A stretch of DNA of 31,490 bases. Origin: Kocuria sp. p3-SID1428. Its GTDB lineage: Bacteria > Actinomycetota > Actinomycetes > Actinomycetales > Micrococcaceae. The number at the start of each line of letters is the position of its first letter. Positions within the stretch are counted from its first letter, which is position 1. Location: positions 1-31,490 of the forward strand of contig NZ_JALXVH010000031.1 of assembly GCF_025149945.1 (NCBI RefSeq), written 5' to 3'. The notes under the pieces are model-generated. The model made no database searches. It saw nothing but the letters and a program-made list of their open reading frames with translations, and was not told the origin of the DNA. Positions 21,327 to 29,923 of the stretch are shown piece after piece. Position numbers and translations under genes: made by a program.

Positions 21327-22349
21327 TCAGCCCCGCGAGCGCAGCCGGGTGTTCGGCAGCGGCGGGGCGGGCAGCGCAGCGGGCTGGTCGTCGGGGTAGG
21401 GCCCGAAGCGCGGCTCGTCATCGGCGCTCAGGCCCGCGGCGGCCAGGATCTCCTCGGACGGGGCATCCTCGAAGCCGAGCTCGTGCTGGTAGATCGCCCG
21501 GTAGGCCACGACCTCCTCGTGCGTGCGGCCGATGAAGTTCCACCACATGACGATCTCCTCGTCCAACGGCTCGCCGCCCAGCAGAATCAGGCGCACGGAC
21601 TCGGCGTCGTCGTCGACCTCCAGGCGCAGGCTCACCCGCCCCGGACCGATGTAGGCCAGGTGCTCGGCCTCCACCGCGACGCCGTCCACGCTCAGGGCGC
21701 CGGAGTCCAGGTAGACGCCGTGCTCGAACCCCTCCTGCACGTCGAGCTCCAGCACGGCGCCGGGCTCGAGCAGGATCTCCGCGCCCAGCAGCGGCGGGGT
21801 GGAGGTCTCCACCTGGGCGTCGTCGCCGGCGAGCTCACCGATGAAGACGCGGATCTGCGAGCCGTCGCCGCGCACGGGCTGCGGAACGTGATGGATGAAA
21901 TCGTGCTCCATGTGCCGCGTGGACTCGGGCAGCGCGTACCAGAGCTGCACGCCGTGCAGGACCGACGTGTCCGCGGTGGAGATCTCCTGGTGGGTGATCC
22001 CGCGACCGGCCACCATGAGGTTCATCTCGCCGGGACGCACCACGGCGCGATTGCCCGCCGAGTCCAGATGGTCGATCTGGCCCGTGAACAGCCACGAGAC
22101 CGTCGCCAGGCCGGTGTGCGGGTGGCGGGGCACGTCCATGCCTCCGGTCTGGGCGACGTCATCGGGACCGTAGCTGTCCAGGAAGCACCAGGCGCCGATC
22201 AGCGAGCGCTTGCGCTGCGGCAGCACGCGGCGCACGTCCATGGCGCGCGGCCCGCCCAGCGGGACCACGCGCGGCGGCAGGATCTGGATCTCGTGCCCTG
22301 GCTCGGCGGTGCAGAGGGTCTCCAGCGGGACGGGCTCCACGTTGCTCAT
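21327..22349 (-). CDS. Pirin-family bicupin protein
   Basis: A 340-residue pirin. The N-terminal cupin holds the metal site: HPHTGLATVSWLFTG (His, His) and GRGITHQE (His, Glu), which together are the four iron ligands of pirins. The C-terminal cupin-like part (about 190-285) includes EEIVMWWNFIGRT, a pirin hallmark. A Pro-rich C-terminal tail of about 30 residues follows. Bacterial pirins bind iron, some act as quercetinases and others touch central metabolism or stress responses; the role here is unknown. A TGGAAT hexamer 6 bases before the ATG at 22349 fits a leaderless start. It converges on the iron-regulated gene. Confidence 0.92.
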   Translation of the reverse strand: MSNVEPVPLETLCTAEPGHEIQILPPRVVPLGGPRAMDVRRVLPQRKRSLIGAWCFLDSYGPDDVAQTGGMDVPRHPHTGLATVSWLFTGQIDHLDSAGNRAVVRPGEMNLMVAGRGITHQEISTADTSVLHGVQLWYALPESTRHMEHDFIHHVPQPVRGDGSQIRVFIGELAGDDAQVETSTPPLLGAEILLEPGAVLELDVQEGFEHGVYLDSGALSVDGVAVEAEHLAYIGPGRVSLRLEVDDDAESVRLILLGGEPLDEEIVMWWNFIGRTHEEVVAYRAIYQHELGFEDAPSEEILAAAGLSADDEPRFGPYPDDQPAALPAPPLPNTRLRSRG

Positions 22350-22407
22350 GGAGACATTCCAGCACAGTTCACGTGATGCGTCACGGACTGCGGGATGCGC
22401 CGACGGC

Positions 22408-22722
22408 TCAGCCCCGCAGCGCCTCCGGGTGCTCGCGCAGCCAGCCCTGGACGTACCAGCACGTGGCCTGCGGCTCGATGCCGGCGGCCACCGTCTCCGC
22501 GATCGCGTGGGAGACCAACCGGTCCGCCACGCCGCGGCCGCGATGGCTGGGCTGCGTGAGGGTGTGGTCGAAGATCCGCTGGGTGCGGCCGTCGTGATCC
22601 CGCGGGGTGTAGTGGGCCTCGCCGACGACGCGGCCGCCGTCGAGCGCTTGGAAGGCATGGGCTGACGCGTCGTGGCGCAGCTCGAGATCGGCGGTGGGCG
22701 AGGGCTGCAGTGCATCGGTCAT
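22408..22722 (-). CDS. Small GNAT-type N-acetyltransferase, NATD1-like
   Basis: A 104-residue protein of the short GNAT group. RIFDHTLTQPSHRGRGVADRLVSHA (about residues 48-72) supplies the HT strand and the acetyl-CoA pyrophosphate loop (RGRGVA), and CWYVQGWLREHPE near the end matches the CPYV-x5-HPE motif of NATD1/YidJ-like proteins, with Trp in place of Pro. Substrate is unknown. It ends 58 bases from the pirin start on the same strand, with no obvious terminator, so the two may be cotranscribed. Confidence 0.85.
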   Translation of the reverse strand: MTDALQPSPTADLELRHDASAHAFQALDGGRVVGEAHYTPRDHDGRTQRIFDHTLTQPSHRGRGVADRLVSHAIAETVAAGIEPQATCWYVQGWLREHPEALRG

Positions 22723-22811
22723 GTCCGTGCAACGCGCGGCGACGCCGGTTTGTGCCGCCGCGGCGACCGCCGGGAGACTGGACGCCCCGAAGGGTCGAGG
22801 GAGGAGAGGCG

Positions 22812-23828
22812 ATGGTCGCGTGGCTGGAGCGGCACCAGGTGCCGCTGTATCTCGCGACCATGGTCCTCGGGGCCGCGCTGGGCCTGGTCTTCCCCGCCGC
22901 GACCGCCGCGTGGGAGCCGACCGTGCCGCCGCTGATCGCGGTGCTGCTGTGGAGCACGTTCCTGGGGATCCCGCTGACCCAGCTGGGCGACGGGCTGCGC
23001 GACCGTCGCTTCCTGCTGGTCCTGCTGGGATTGAACTTCGTGGTCGTCCCAGCGCTCGCGTGGCTGCTGACCAGGCCCCTGACAGGGCATCCCGAGCTCG
23101 TGCTGGGGATCCTGGTGGTGCTGCTGGTGCCGTGCATCGACTGGGTGATCGTGTTCGCGGGGCTGGCCGGAGGCGATCGGGCTCGGATCACCGCGGCGGC
23201 CCCGCTGCTGATGCTGGCGCAGATGCTCCTGCTCGGCCCTCTGCTGTGGCTGCTGGCCGGGCCCGACGTCCCCCTGCGGATCGAGCCCGGGCTGTTCCTC
23301 AGCGCCCTGGTGCGGATGCTGCTGGTGCCGCTGGGCGCGGCCGTCGTGGTGCAGCTCGCGGCACGCCGCGGCGACGACGCCAGGGCCTCCTGTGCTGCGC
23401 GGGGCTTCGAGAGTCTCGGCCAGGCCCTCATGGTCCCCGCGCTGATGCTGGTGCTGCTCACCGTGATCGCCTCGCAGGTCGCTGCGGTGCGCGGGCAGCT
23501 GGCCGAGATCGCGCTGTCCGTGCCGGTCTACGTCGCCTTCCTGGTGCTCATGACGGCAGCGACCGTGCTGATCGCCCGGGCGGCCCGCCTGCCGGTGGCC
23601 TCGGAGCGCGCCGCGGTGTTCAGCGCGACGGCGCGCAACTCGCTGGTGGTCCTGCCGCTGGCGGTGGCCGTCGCGGACCAGACCCCACTGATCCCGCTGG
23701 CTGTGGTCACGCAGACCATGGTCGAGCTCGTGGGCATGGTGGTCCTCGTCCGGGTGGTGCCGCGGCTCCTGCCCTCGAGTCAGCCCGCGACCTCTTCGAC
23801 CGCCGACGATGCTGTCGCGTCCCGGTAG
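22812..23828 (+). CDS. Acr3-like transporter, bile acid:sodium symporter superfamily
   Basis: A 338-residue protein with about ten membrane helices. VLLVPCIDWVIVFAGLAGGD (103-122) corresponds to the Acr3 helix with its essential Cys (C108), and FSATARNSLVVLPLAVAVA near residue 270 is the second crossover-helix motif. Acr3 proteins expel arsenite; close relatives of this type are often annotated only as arsenic resistance proteins, and no ArsR or ArsC gene lies nearby, so the substrate is uncertain. GGAGGAG precedes the ATG by 5-8 bases. Its last 49 bases overlap the end of the convergent substrate-binding protein gene. Confidence 0.85.
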   Translation: MVAWLERHQVPLYLATMVLGAALGLVFPAATAAWEPTVPPLIAVLLWSTFLGIPLTQLGDGLRDRRFLLVLLGLNFVVVPALAWLLTRPLTGHPELVLGILVVLLVPCIDWVIVFAGLAGGDRARITAAAPLLMLAQMLLLGPLLWLLAGPDVPLRIEPGLFLSALVRMLLVPLGAAVVVQLAARRGDDARASCAARGFESLGQALMVPALMLVLLTVIASQVAAVRGQLAEIALSVPVYVAFLVLMTAATVLIARAARLPVASERAAVFSATARNSLVVLPLAVAVADQTPLIPLAVVTQTMVELVGMVVLVRVVPRLLPSSQPATSSTADDAVASR

Positions 23829-24850
23829 CGCTGCGGATCGGCGGGGGCGTCGATCTCCCCCTGCTGGTCCAGGAAGTCCGCGGTGTCGATCAGGGCATCG
23901 GCCAGGGGCCCGGAGAAGAACTGCTCCTGCTGCTCGGCCGCGCGCAGGTAGCCGGTACCGTCGATCTGGCGGCGGGCGGTCTCGGCGTCCGAGCCCATCT
24001 GCAGGGCCAGGATCTCGGCGGCGCGACCGGGGTCGTCCTGCAGCATCTGCACAGCCCAGTCCTGAGCCCGGGTCCACTGCTCCATAGCCTCGGGATTCTC
24101 GTCGGCGAACCCCGAATCCGCGGCCGACAGGTCGAAGGTCGGCGCCCCGATCTCCGCGGCCTGGGTGCTGGAGACGAGTCGAGTGCCGCCGTCGGCCTCG
24201 AGCTCCCCGAGCGTGGGGTCCCAGATGTAGGCGGCGTCGATCTCCCCCGACTGCCAGGCCCCGAGCAGGGCGTCCGGGGACAGGTTGATCACGGTGACCT
24301 CGTCGGACAGGCCCTCCTGCTCGAGCAGCGCAAGGAGGCTGAAGTGCGCGGTGGAGCCGAAGGGCACGCCCACGCTGCCGCCGCGCAGATCCTCCAGGTC
24401 GGTGATGCCCTCCGCGCCGATCAGCGCCTCGGACTCGCCGATCACGTCCTGGATCCACACGACCTCCACGGGCAGATCCAGCGGCGCGGACAGCGCCTTC
24501 ACGGCCGGGGACGAGCCCACCGTCGCGAGGTCCAGGGAGTCGCCACCGAAGCCCTGCACGACCTCGGCACCGGAGGCGTACTGCGTCCACCGGATGTCGG
24601 CATTGGGCATGCAGGCCTCCAGGACCTGCTGATCGCGCACGATCAGATCGCCGCTGGGCAGCAGCTGATAGCCCAGGTCGATCGTGCCGGTCACGGACTC
24701 ATCGGCCTCCCAGGGGCACTCGGCGACCGCGCCGCCGTGCTCGGCATTGAGACGACGCTCGGTCTGGGCTGCGGTGCAGCCGCTGAGCAGCAGGGCCGCG
24801 ACGGCGGCCAGGGACACGACGACGGAGCCCCTGCGGATGCTGGTGGTCAT
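23780..24850 (-). CDS. tauA: Taurine/sulfonate ABC transporter substrate-binding lipoprotein
   Basis: A 356-residue lipoprotein: signal peptide with lipobox LLSGC (C25), then a periplasmic-binding fold. TauA-type motifs are clear: WTQYASGAEVVQGF, LATVGSSPAVKAL, VGVPFGSTAHFSLLALL and LSPDALLGAWQSGEIDAAYIWDPTL. These distinguish taurine-type binders from SsuA. It would capture sulfonates outside the membrane for TauC/TauB. GAGGAG lies 6 bases before the ATG at 24850. The gene is last in the operon, 23 bases after tauB, and its end overlaps the Acr3-like gene by 49 bases. Confidence 0.88.
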   Translation of the reverse strand: MTTSIRRGSVVVSLAAVAALLLSGCTAAQTERRLNAEHGGAVAECPWEADESVTGTIDLGYQLLPSGDLIVRDQQVLEACMPNADIRWTQYASGAEVVQGFGGDSLDLATVGSSPAVKALSAPLDLPVEVVWIQDVIGESEALIGAEGITDLEDLRGGSVGVPFGSTAHFSLLALLEQEGLSDEVTVINLSPDALLGAWQSGEIDAAYIWDPTLGELEADGGTRLVSSTQAAEIGAPTFDLSAADSGFADENPEAMEQWTRAQDWAVQMLQDDPGRAAEILALQMGSDAETARRQIDGTGYLRAAEQQEQFFSGPLADALIDTADFLDQQGEIDAPADPQRYRDATASSAVEEVAG

Positions 24851-24873
24851 GGGGCGCTCCTCGTGGCTGATCA

Positions 24874-25749
24874 TCATTCGCCGACCGTCGTGCTGCGGGA
24901 CGTGCCTGCGGCGTCCCCGTAGATCGCCCCGGCGATCCGCTTCCGCAGGGCGGTGAACTCGGGGCTGGTGCGCACGGAGACGTCGTCGTGCTCGCGCCCG
25001 ATCTCCACCGGGAGGTCCAGGGCGATCCGGCCGGGGCGCGGACTCATCACGAGCACGCGCGTGCCCAGGTAGACGGCCTCGTCGATCGAGTGCGTGATGA
25101 ACACGATGGTCTTGCGCTCCTGGCGCCAGATCCCCCGCAGCTCGACCTGCAGCCGCTCGCGGCTCAGTGCATCCAGCGCGCCGAACGGCTCGTCCATGAG
25201 GATGACGTCCGGGTCGTTGGCCAGCACGCGGGCGATCTGGGCGCGCTGCTGCATGCCGCCGGAGAGCTCGTAGGGCTTGCGGTCCGCGAAGGTCTCCAGG
25301 CCCACGAGCCGCAGCTGCCGCTCGCCGATCTCCCGGCGCTCCTGGGCCGGCGCGCCGCGCAGCAGCGGGCCGAGCTCCACGTTGGCCCGCACCGATTTCC
25401 AGGGCAGGAGATTGGCCTGCTGGAAGACCACGCCGCGCGCCGCCGACGGGCCCGTGACCGGGTCGCCGTCGACCGCCACGACTCCGCTCGAGGGCGAGTG
25501 GAACCCGGCGATCATGTCCATCAGCGTCGACTTGCCGCAGCCGGACGGGCCCACGATGCACACGAACTCGCCCTCGCGGATCTCCAGGTCCGTGGGGGCC
25601 AGGGCGTGCACGGTGTCCCCCGAGTCGGTCGTGTAGTCCTTGGCGGCGGCCGCAAGGCGGATCTTGGCGGAGATGCTCCGGTCGTCCATCGGGAAGGGCT
25701 CCTGGGGGTCGTCGTGCCCGTTGCGGCTGGGCTGTCCGGGGGCGCTCAT
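24874..25749 (-). CDS. tauB: Taurine/sulfonate ABC transporter ATPase
   Basis: A 291-residue nucleotide-binding subunit. Walker A GPSGCGKST is at 67-75, the Q-loop Q110, the signature LSGGM at 162-166, Walker B VILMDEP at 182-188, and the switch His at 220; FGALDALSRERLQ after Walker B is typical of the TauB/SsuB/NrtD group. The first ~25 residues are an unconserved extension. The start ATG at 25749 overlaps the permease stop by four bases, so expression is coupled. Confidence 0.93.
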   Translation of the reverse strand: MSAPGQPSRNGHDDPQEPFPMDDRSISAKIRLAAAAKDYTTDSGDTVHALAPTDLEIREGEFVCIVGPSGCGKSTLMDMIAGFHSPSSGVVAVDGDPVTGPSAARGVVFQQANLLPWKSVRANVELGPLLRGAPAQERREIGERQLRLVGLETFADRKPYELSGGMQQRAQIARVLANDPDVILMDEPFGALDALSRERLQVELRGIWRQERKTIVFITHSIDEAVYLGTRVLVMSPRPGRIALDLPVEIGREHDDVSVRTSPEFTALRKRIAGAIYGDAAGTSRSTTVGE

Positions 25750-26642
25750 GCGCGGCCCTGCCACGGTGTCGCCACGCGGCCCACGGCCGCGATCAGAGCA
25801 TCCAGCCCCACCGCCGCCAGGCCGATCACGATGATGCAGGCGATGGTCAGCGGCGTCTGCAGCTGCGTTCCGGAGACATAGGCCAGGCCGCCGATGCCGG
25901 GGATGCCGTTGTTCAGCTCGGCGGCGACCACCGTGGTCCAGGTGAAGCCGGTGGCGATGCGGATGCCGCCGATGACCTCCGGCAGCGCCGACGGGATGGT
26001 CACATGGCGCATCACCTGCCAGCGGGTGGCCCCCAGCGAGCGCGCCGCGTTCACGCGCGCGACCTGCACGCCCTGGACCCCCTGCATGGTGGCCACCGCG
26101 ATCGGCGGGAACGCGGCCAGGAACAGCAGCCAGATCTTGGAGGTGTCCCCGATGCCGAACCACACGATCAGCAGGCCGATGTAGCCCAGCGGGGGCAGGG
26201 CGCGCAGGAAGTGCAGGAACGGCTCCACGATCTCGCGCACCGGGCGGAACGCGCCGAGCACCACGCCCAGGGCCACGCCGACGACCGCGCCGATCCCGAC
26301 GCCGATCGCGATCCGGCGCAGGCTGTGCGCCAGGTGCTCCCACAGGAAGTAGCCCTGCTCGCCGCAGGCCCACCGGGTGGCCTCGTCGTCGATCGGACGG
26401 CAGGTGCTGGCCTGCACGAAGGCCGACCACACCGCACCCGGCGAGGGGAGGAACAGCGGCTGGACCAGCCCGGCGGCCGTGACGAGCCACCACAGCAGGA
26501 GGAGCACGACCAGGCTCAGCGCCGTGGTGCGGATCCGCTGGAGGCCTCGGCGCCGTCGTCGTCCCTGGGGACGACGGGCACTGTCCGTGTCGTCGGTCGT
26601 CTCCGACGACGGGGGGACCGTCTCGGTGGCCTGGGAGGACAT
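25746..26642 (-). CDS. tauC: Taurine/sulfonate ABC transporter permease
   Basis: A 298-residue BPD-type inner membrane subunit with about six helices after a charged N-terminus. The EAA loop reads ARSLGATRWQVMRHVTIPSAL followed by PEVIGGIR and is the contact point for TauB. LPSPGAVW before the second helix is typical of TauC/SsuC. An uncommon insertion with two Cys (TCRPIDDEATRWACGEQG) sits between helices 1 and 2, on the outer face. The ATG at 26642 is preferred; another ATG at 26699 would overlap the presumed promoter. First gene of the tauCBA operon. Confidence 0.9.
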   Translation of the reverse strand: MSSQATETVPPSSETTDDTDSARRPQGRRRRRGLQRIRTTALSLVVLLLLWWLVTAAGLVQPLFLPSPGAVWSAFVQASTCRPIDDEATRWACGEQGYFLWEHLAHSLRRIAIGVGIGAVVGVALGVVLGAFRPVREIVEPFLHFLRALPPLGYIGLLIVWFGIGDTSKIWLLFLAAFPPIAVATMQGVQGVQVARVNAARSLGATRWQVMRHVTIPSALPEVIGGIRIATGFTWTTVVAAELNNGIPGIGGLAYVSGTQLQTPLTIACIIVIGLAAVGLDALIAAVGRVATPWQGRA

Positions 26643-26685
26643 GGGGGCATCCGATCTGGTGAGGGGCGAAGCTCTCGGAGTTCGA

Positions 26686-26691
26686 AACCTA
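26686..26691 (-). promoter_or_regulatory. Putative -10 box of the tauCBA operon
   Basis: TAGGTT on the minus strand predicts a leader of about 37 bases before the ATG at 26642. It shares a 230-base divergent region with the promoter of ssuD, where a common sulfur regulator could act; I recognised no specific operator. Confidence 0.35.
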
Positions 26692-26818
26692 CCGAACATG
26701 TGGGGATTTTCCGCGCTCGGGCGTCATGTCGTCACGTGGGACCGACTCCGAGCCCGGGCAGCTGTCAACTATTCCTACGGATCGAGTCGCAGATCCCGGG
26801 CCTGCGTCCGCGGGGACG

Positions 26819-26824
26819 TAGATT
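26819..26824 (+). promoter_or_regulatory. Putative -10 box of ssuD
   Basis: TAGATT predicts a leader of about 42 bases before the ATG at 26873. Confidence 0.35.
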
Positions 26825-26872
26825 CGAGTCGACGGCAAGCATCCCACGGCTCGAGAGAAGGCTTCCCCCACA

Positions 26873-27985
26873 ATGAGCGTGACCCTGAACTGGTTCCTCC
26901 CCACCAACGGCGACGGCCGCTCCGTGGTCGACCGACCGCACTCGAACGACCGCGCAGTGACCACCCCGCGCGAGCCCAGCCTCGACTATCTGGCACAGGT
27001 GGCTCGCGCGGCGGAGGCCAACGGCTTCCATGCGGTGCTCACCCCCACCGGGTCCTGGTGCGAGGACGCCTGGATCGCCACGGCCGCGCTGATCGGAGCC
27101 ACCTCCAAGCTGAAGTTCCTGGTGGCCTTCCGCCCCGGCACGATCACCCCCACGCTGGCCGCCCAGATGGCCGTGACCTACCAGAAGGTCTCCGGCGGGC
27201 GTCTGATGTTCAACATCGTGACCGGCGGCGAATCCGCCGAGCAGCAGCGCTTCGGAGACTGGCTGGATCACGATCAGCGCTATGAGCGCACCGACGAGTT
27301 CATGGAGATCGTCTCGTCGATCTGGGCGCAGGGCGGCGTCGACTTCGACGGCGAGCACTACCAGACGCGCGATGCCCGGGCCTTCGAGCAGCCGGAGATC
27401 GTTCCGCCGCTGTACTTCGGCGGGAACTCGGAGGCGGCGCTGCCGGTGGCGGCGCGTCGCGCGGATGTGCACCTGACCTGGGGTGAGACGCCCGAGAAGG
27501 TCGGTGCCCGGATCGAGCGGCTGCGCGAGCTGGCGGCCGCCGAGGGCCGCACCCTGGAGTTCGGCGTGCGCGCCCACGTGATCACCCGGGACCGCTCGGA
27601 GGACGCCTGGGCCGTGGCGCAGCGCTTCCTGGAGCAGATGGATCCGGAGGAGGTCAAGGCCTCGCAGAAGCATCTGGCCGCCTCCGAGTCCGCGGCGCAG
27701 AAGGGGATGACCGAGCTGCACGGCGACACCGTCCCGGACGACGCCCGCGATCTGGAGGTCCACCCCGGGCTCTGGGCCGGCGTGGGGCTGCTGCGCGGCG
27801 GTGCGGGCACGGCTTTCGTGGGAAGCCACGAGGAGGTCGCCGATCTGATCGAGGAGTACCACGCAGTGGGCGTGGAGCACTTCATCCTCTCGGGCTACCC
27901 GCATCTGGAGGAGGCGTACTGGGTGGGCGAGGGTCTGCGCCCGGAGCTGGCGCGTCGGGGCGTCCTGGCCCCGGACCCCTCCTGA
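26873..27985 (+). CDS. ssuD: FMNH2-dependent alkanesulfonate monooxygenase
   Basis: A 370-residue luciferase-fold enzyme that cleaves the C-S bond of alkanesulfonates with FMNH2 and O2, giving sulfite and an aldehyde. Active-site residues of E. coli SsuD are matched: C63 in SWCEDAW (Cys54), R233 and H235 in RAHVI (Arg226, His228), and Y342 in LSGYPHLEEAY (Tyr331). FNIVTGG and FGGNSEAA are further family marks. AGAAGG lies about 11 bases before the ATG. It is divergent from tauCBA; the flavin reductase SsuE that it needs is not in the window. Confidence 0.94.
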   Translation: MSVTLNWFLPTNGDGRSVVDRPHSNDRAVTTPREPSLDYLAQVARAAEANGFHAVLTPTGSWCEDAWIATAALIGATSKLKFLVAFRPGTITPTLAAQMAVTYQKVSGGRLMFNIVTGGESAEQQRFGDWLDHDQRYERTDEFMEIVSSIWAQGGVDFDGEHYQTRDARAFEQPEIVPPLYFGGNSEAALPVAARRADVHLTWGETPEKVGARIERLRELAAAEGRTLEFGVRAHVITRDRSEDAWAVAQRFLEQMDPEEVKASQKHLAASESAAQKGMTELHGDTVPDDARDLEVHPGLWAGVGLLRGGAGTAFVGSHEEVADLIEEYHAVGVEHFILSGYPHLEEAYWVGEGLRPELARRGVLAPDPS

Positions 27986-28015
27986 CCCCTCCGCCCCTCC
28001 GCTTCCGCCCCCTCC

Positions 28016-28075
28016 GCCGAGTGGATACCCAGTTGCGCTGTTCGCCCCGATAGCGCAACTGAGCATCCACTCGGC
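28016..28075. repeat. Repeat family 2, copy 1: 60-base double-stem palindrome
   Basis: Outer stem GCCGAGTGGAT/ATCCACTCGGC (11 bp), small internal loop, inner stem AGTTGCGCT/AGCGCAACT (9 bp), apical loop GTTCGCCCCGAT. It lies between the stop codons of ssuD and the convergent cdsA-like gene and likely also serves as a bidirectional terminator. Confidence 0.85.
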
Positions 28076-28082
28076 GGGGAGG

Positions 28083-29123
28083 TCAGGGGGAGAAGAAGAA
28101 GCGCACCAGGTGGAAGAAGACCGGGGCGGCGAAGACCAGCGAGTCGAAGCGATCCATGATCCCGCCGTGGCCCGGGATCACCGCGCCGAAGTCCTTCACG
28201 CCGCGATCCCGCTTGATCGACGACATCACCAGACCTCCCGCGAAGCCCATCACGCAGCTGACCAGCGCCAGCAGCGCCGCCTGCCACGGGGTGAACGGGG
28301 TGGCCCACCACAGCGCCGCTCCCAGCGCTGTGGCCGAGAGCACTCCCCCGATCAGTCCCTCCCAGGTCTTGTTCGGGCTCACCGACGGCGCCACCGGGTG
28401 CTTGCCCAGCGTCTTGCCCCAGACGTACTGCAGGACATCGGAGCCCTGGACCACGATCACCAGGAACAGCATCAGCGCCGCACCCTGCCACCCGCCCGAG
28501 CCCGGCGCCGAGCCCTCGGCAGCCGTCTTCCCCTCCGCGATCGCCACCGGCAGCTGCAGCAGCGCCGGGACATAGGAGACCGCGTACACGCAGACCATCA
28601 GGGCCCACTGCAGCGAGGCGGCGCGGGACAGGAAGTGCTCCGTGCGCCCCTGCAGCGCCGCGACCGCGGGCAGGAACAGGAACGCGTAGACCGGGATGAA
28701 GATCGCGGCCATCCCATACCAGTGCTCCCACAGGAACCAGTAGTGCAGCGGGGTGATGATGCCCAGCCAGATCAGCGCCGTGCGGTCATGGCGTCGATCC
28801 GGCAGCAGGGCGGCGAACTCGCGCAGCGCCAGCAGGGACAGCACCGCGAACAGCAGCAGCGTCACGGTCTCCCCGAGCAGCAGCGCAGCCCCCAGGACGC
28901 CGATCATGTACCACCAGGCCCAGGTCCGCTGCCGCAGCTCCGTGCTGAAGCCCTCCTTGGACGCCGGCAGCCGGGCGGAGATCGCCAGCACGGCGATCGA
29001 GGCCAGGACCAGGACAACGACGGCGCCCAGCAGCAGCCAAGCAGCCGCCCCGCCGATCATGCCGACCCGCTCGGGCAGCCAGCCCGCACCGAGCATCCCC
29101 GAAGGCGTCATGGCGATCCCCAT
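28083..29123 (-). CDS. CDP-diacylglycerol synthase (phosphatidate cytidylyltransferase), YnbB-like
   Basis: A 346-residue membrane enzyme that makes CDP-diacylglycerol from phosphatidate and CTP. The CdsA signature is complete near residues 305-330: SSIKRDRGVKDFGAVIPGHGG then IMDR, with the metal-binding Lys-Asp and the closing Asp. SPNKTWEGLIGG upstream is also diagnostic. About eight to nine membrane helices are visible. It is longer than the usual 270-residue CdsA, with an extra N-terminal helix. It starts 5 bases after the CDP-alcohol transferase stop. Pairing with such a transferase mirrors E. coli ynbA-ynbB, so this may be a second, pathway-specific CdsA rather than the housekeeping one. 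Confidence 0.9.
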   Translation of the reverse strand: MGIAMTPSGMLGAGWLPERVGMIGGAAAWLLLGAVVVLVLASIAVLAISARLPASKEGFSTELRQRTWAWWYMIGVLGAALLLGETVTLLLFAVLSLLALREFAALLPDRRHDRTALIWLGIITPLHYWFLWEHWYGMAAIFIPVYAFLFLPAVAALQGRTEHFLSRAASLQWALMVCVYAVSYVPALLQLPVAIAEGKTAAEGSAPGSGGWQGAALMLFLVIVVQGSDVLQYVWGKTLGKHPVAPSVSPNKTWEGLIGGVLSATALGAALWWATPFTPWQAALLALVSCVMGFAGGLVMSSIKRDRGVKDFGAVIPGHGGIMDRFDSLVFAAPVFFHLVRFFFSP

Positions 29124-29128
29124 GCCTC

Positions 29129-29923
29129 TCAGCGCTCCTGTCCACCGGGCGCGGCGCCGGGCACGCCCTCGGCCCCTGCGGCCCTGGTCCGCAGATCACT
29201 GCCGATCAGCTGCAGCCGGATCACGACGGTGGCCAGCGAGCCGAGTGCGATCACACCCAGCACGACGCCCAGCACCGAGCCCCGCGGAAGGCCCACCGGG
29301 ACGAGCAGCGCCGGCTCCAGCAGCGAGAGCAGGCAGCCGAGCATCAGCAGCCACATGCGCCGCGGCTTGGCCATGGGCCCGTCGAAGTGATTCGACAGCC
29401 CCTGTGCGGCCCCGAGCGAGCGGACGTAGGCCGTCATCACCGCCAGCGAGGCGGCCACCCAGCCGATCGGGACCCCGCCGTGGATCGCGGCGGCCGCATA
29501 GCCGGCACCTGCCAGGAAGAGCAGATCGGCAAGGCGGTCGGGGACCTCGTTGTACAGATCGCCGACCGGGGAGCGCTTACCGCCCTCGACGGCGACCATG
29601 CCGTCGAGCATGTTCAGCAGCAGACGCAGCGGGGCCGCCAGCGCGGCGATGATCAGCAGGACCGCCCGCAGCCCGTCGTCGTGGAGGTAGACCGCCCAAC
29701 CCGAGCCCACGAGGGCGGCGCACCCGAGCGCGGCCACGGCGACGGAAGCCGAGGAGATCATGTTCGGCGTGATCCCCGTGCGCCCGATGGCCGCTGCCGC
29801 CGCCCTAGCCCAGGACGTGGAGCGCTGGGGGATCTCGCGGCGCATGATCCGCTCGTCCGAGCGATCCGACGCTGCGGCACCGGGCCGGGTGCTGGGGACG
29901 TCGCGCGGTTCGTGCGAGGGCAT
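29129..29923 (-). CDS. CDP-alcohol phosphatidyltransferase, YnbA-like variant
   Basis: A 264-residue membrane protein with about six helices. The CDP-alcohol transferase motif, normally D-x2-DG-x2-AR-x8-G-x3-D-x3-D, appears as NMLDGMVAVEGGKRSPVGDL then YNEVPDR: the first and third Asp are Asn, and the Arg is Val. From memory E. coli YnbA shows the same two Asn changes, so this is a subfamily and not decay. It should transfer a phosphatidyl group from CDP-diacylglycerol to an unknown alcohol. A charged extension of about 45 residues precedes the first helix. AGGAGG lies 10 bases before the ATG at 29923; a GTG at 29929 is an alternative. It forms an operon with the cdsA-like gene. Confidence 0.85.
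   Translation of the reverse strand: MPSHEPRDVPSTRPGAAASDRSDERIMRREIPQRSTSWARAAAAAIGRTGITPNMISSASVAVAALGCAALVGSGWAVYLHDDGLRAVLLIIAALAAPLRLLLNMLDGMVAVEGGKRSPVGDLYNEVPDRLADLLFLAGAGYAAAAIHGGVPIGWVAASLAVMTAYVRSLGAAQGLSNHFDGPMAKPRRMWLLMLGCLLSLLEPALLVPVGLPRGSVLGVVLGVIALGSLATVVIRLQLIGSDLRTRAAGAEGVPGAAPGGQER

Noticed and set aside
22719..24590. 623-codon open frame opposite the Acr3-like gene and tauA antisense region
   Set aside because: Arg/Gly-rich, then His/Gln-rich translation without domains; it is a shadow frame.
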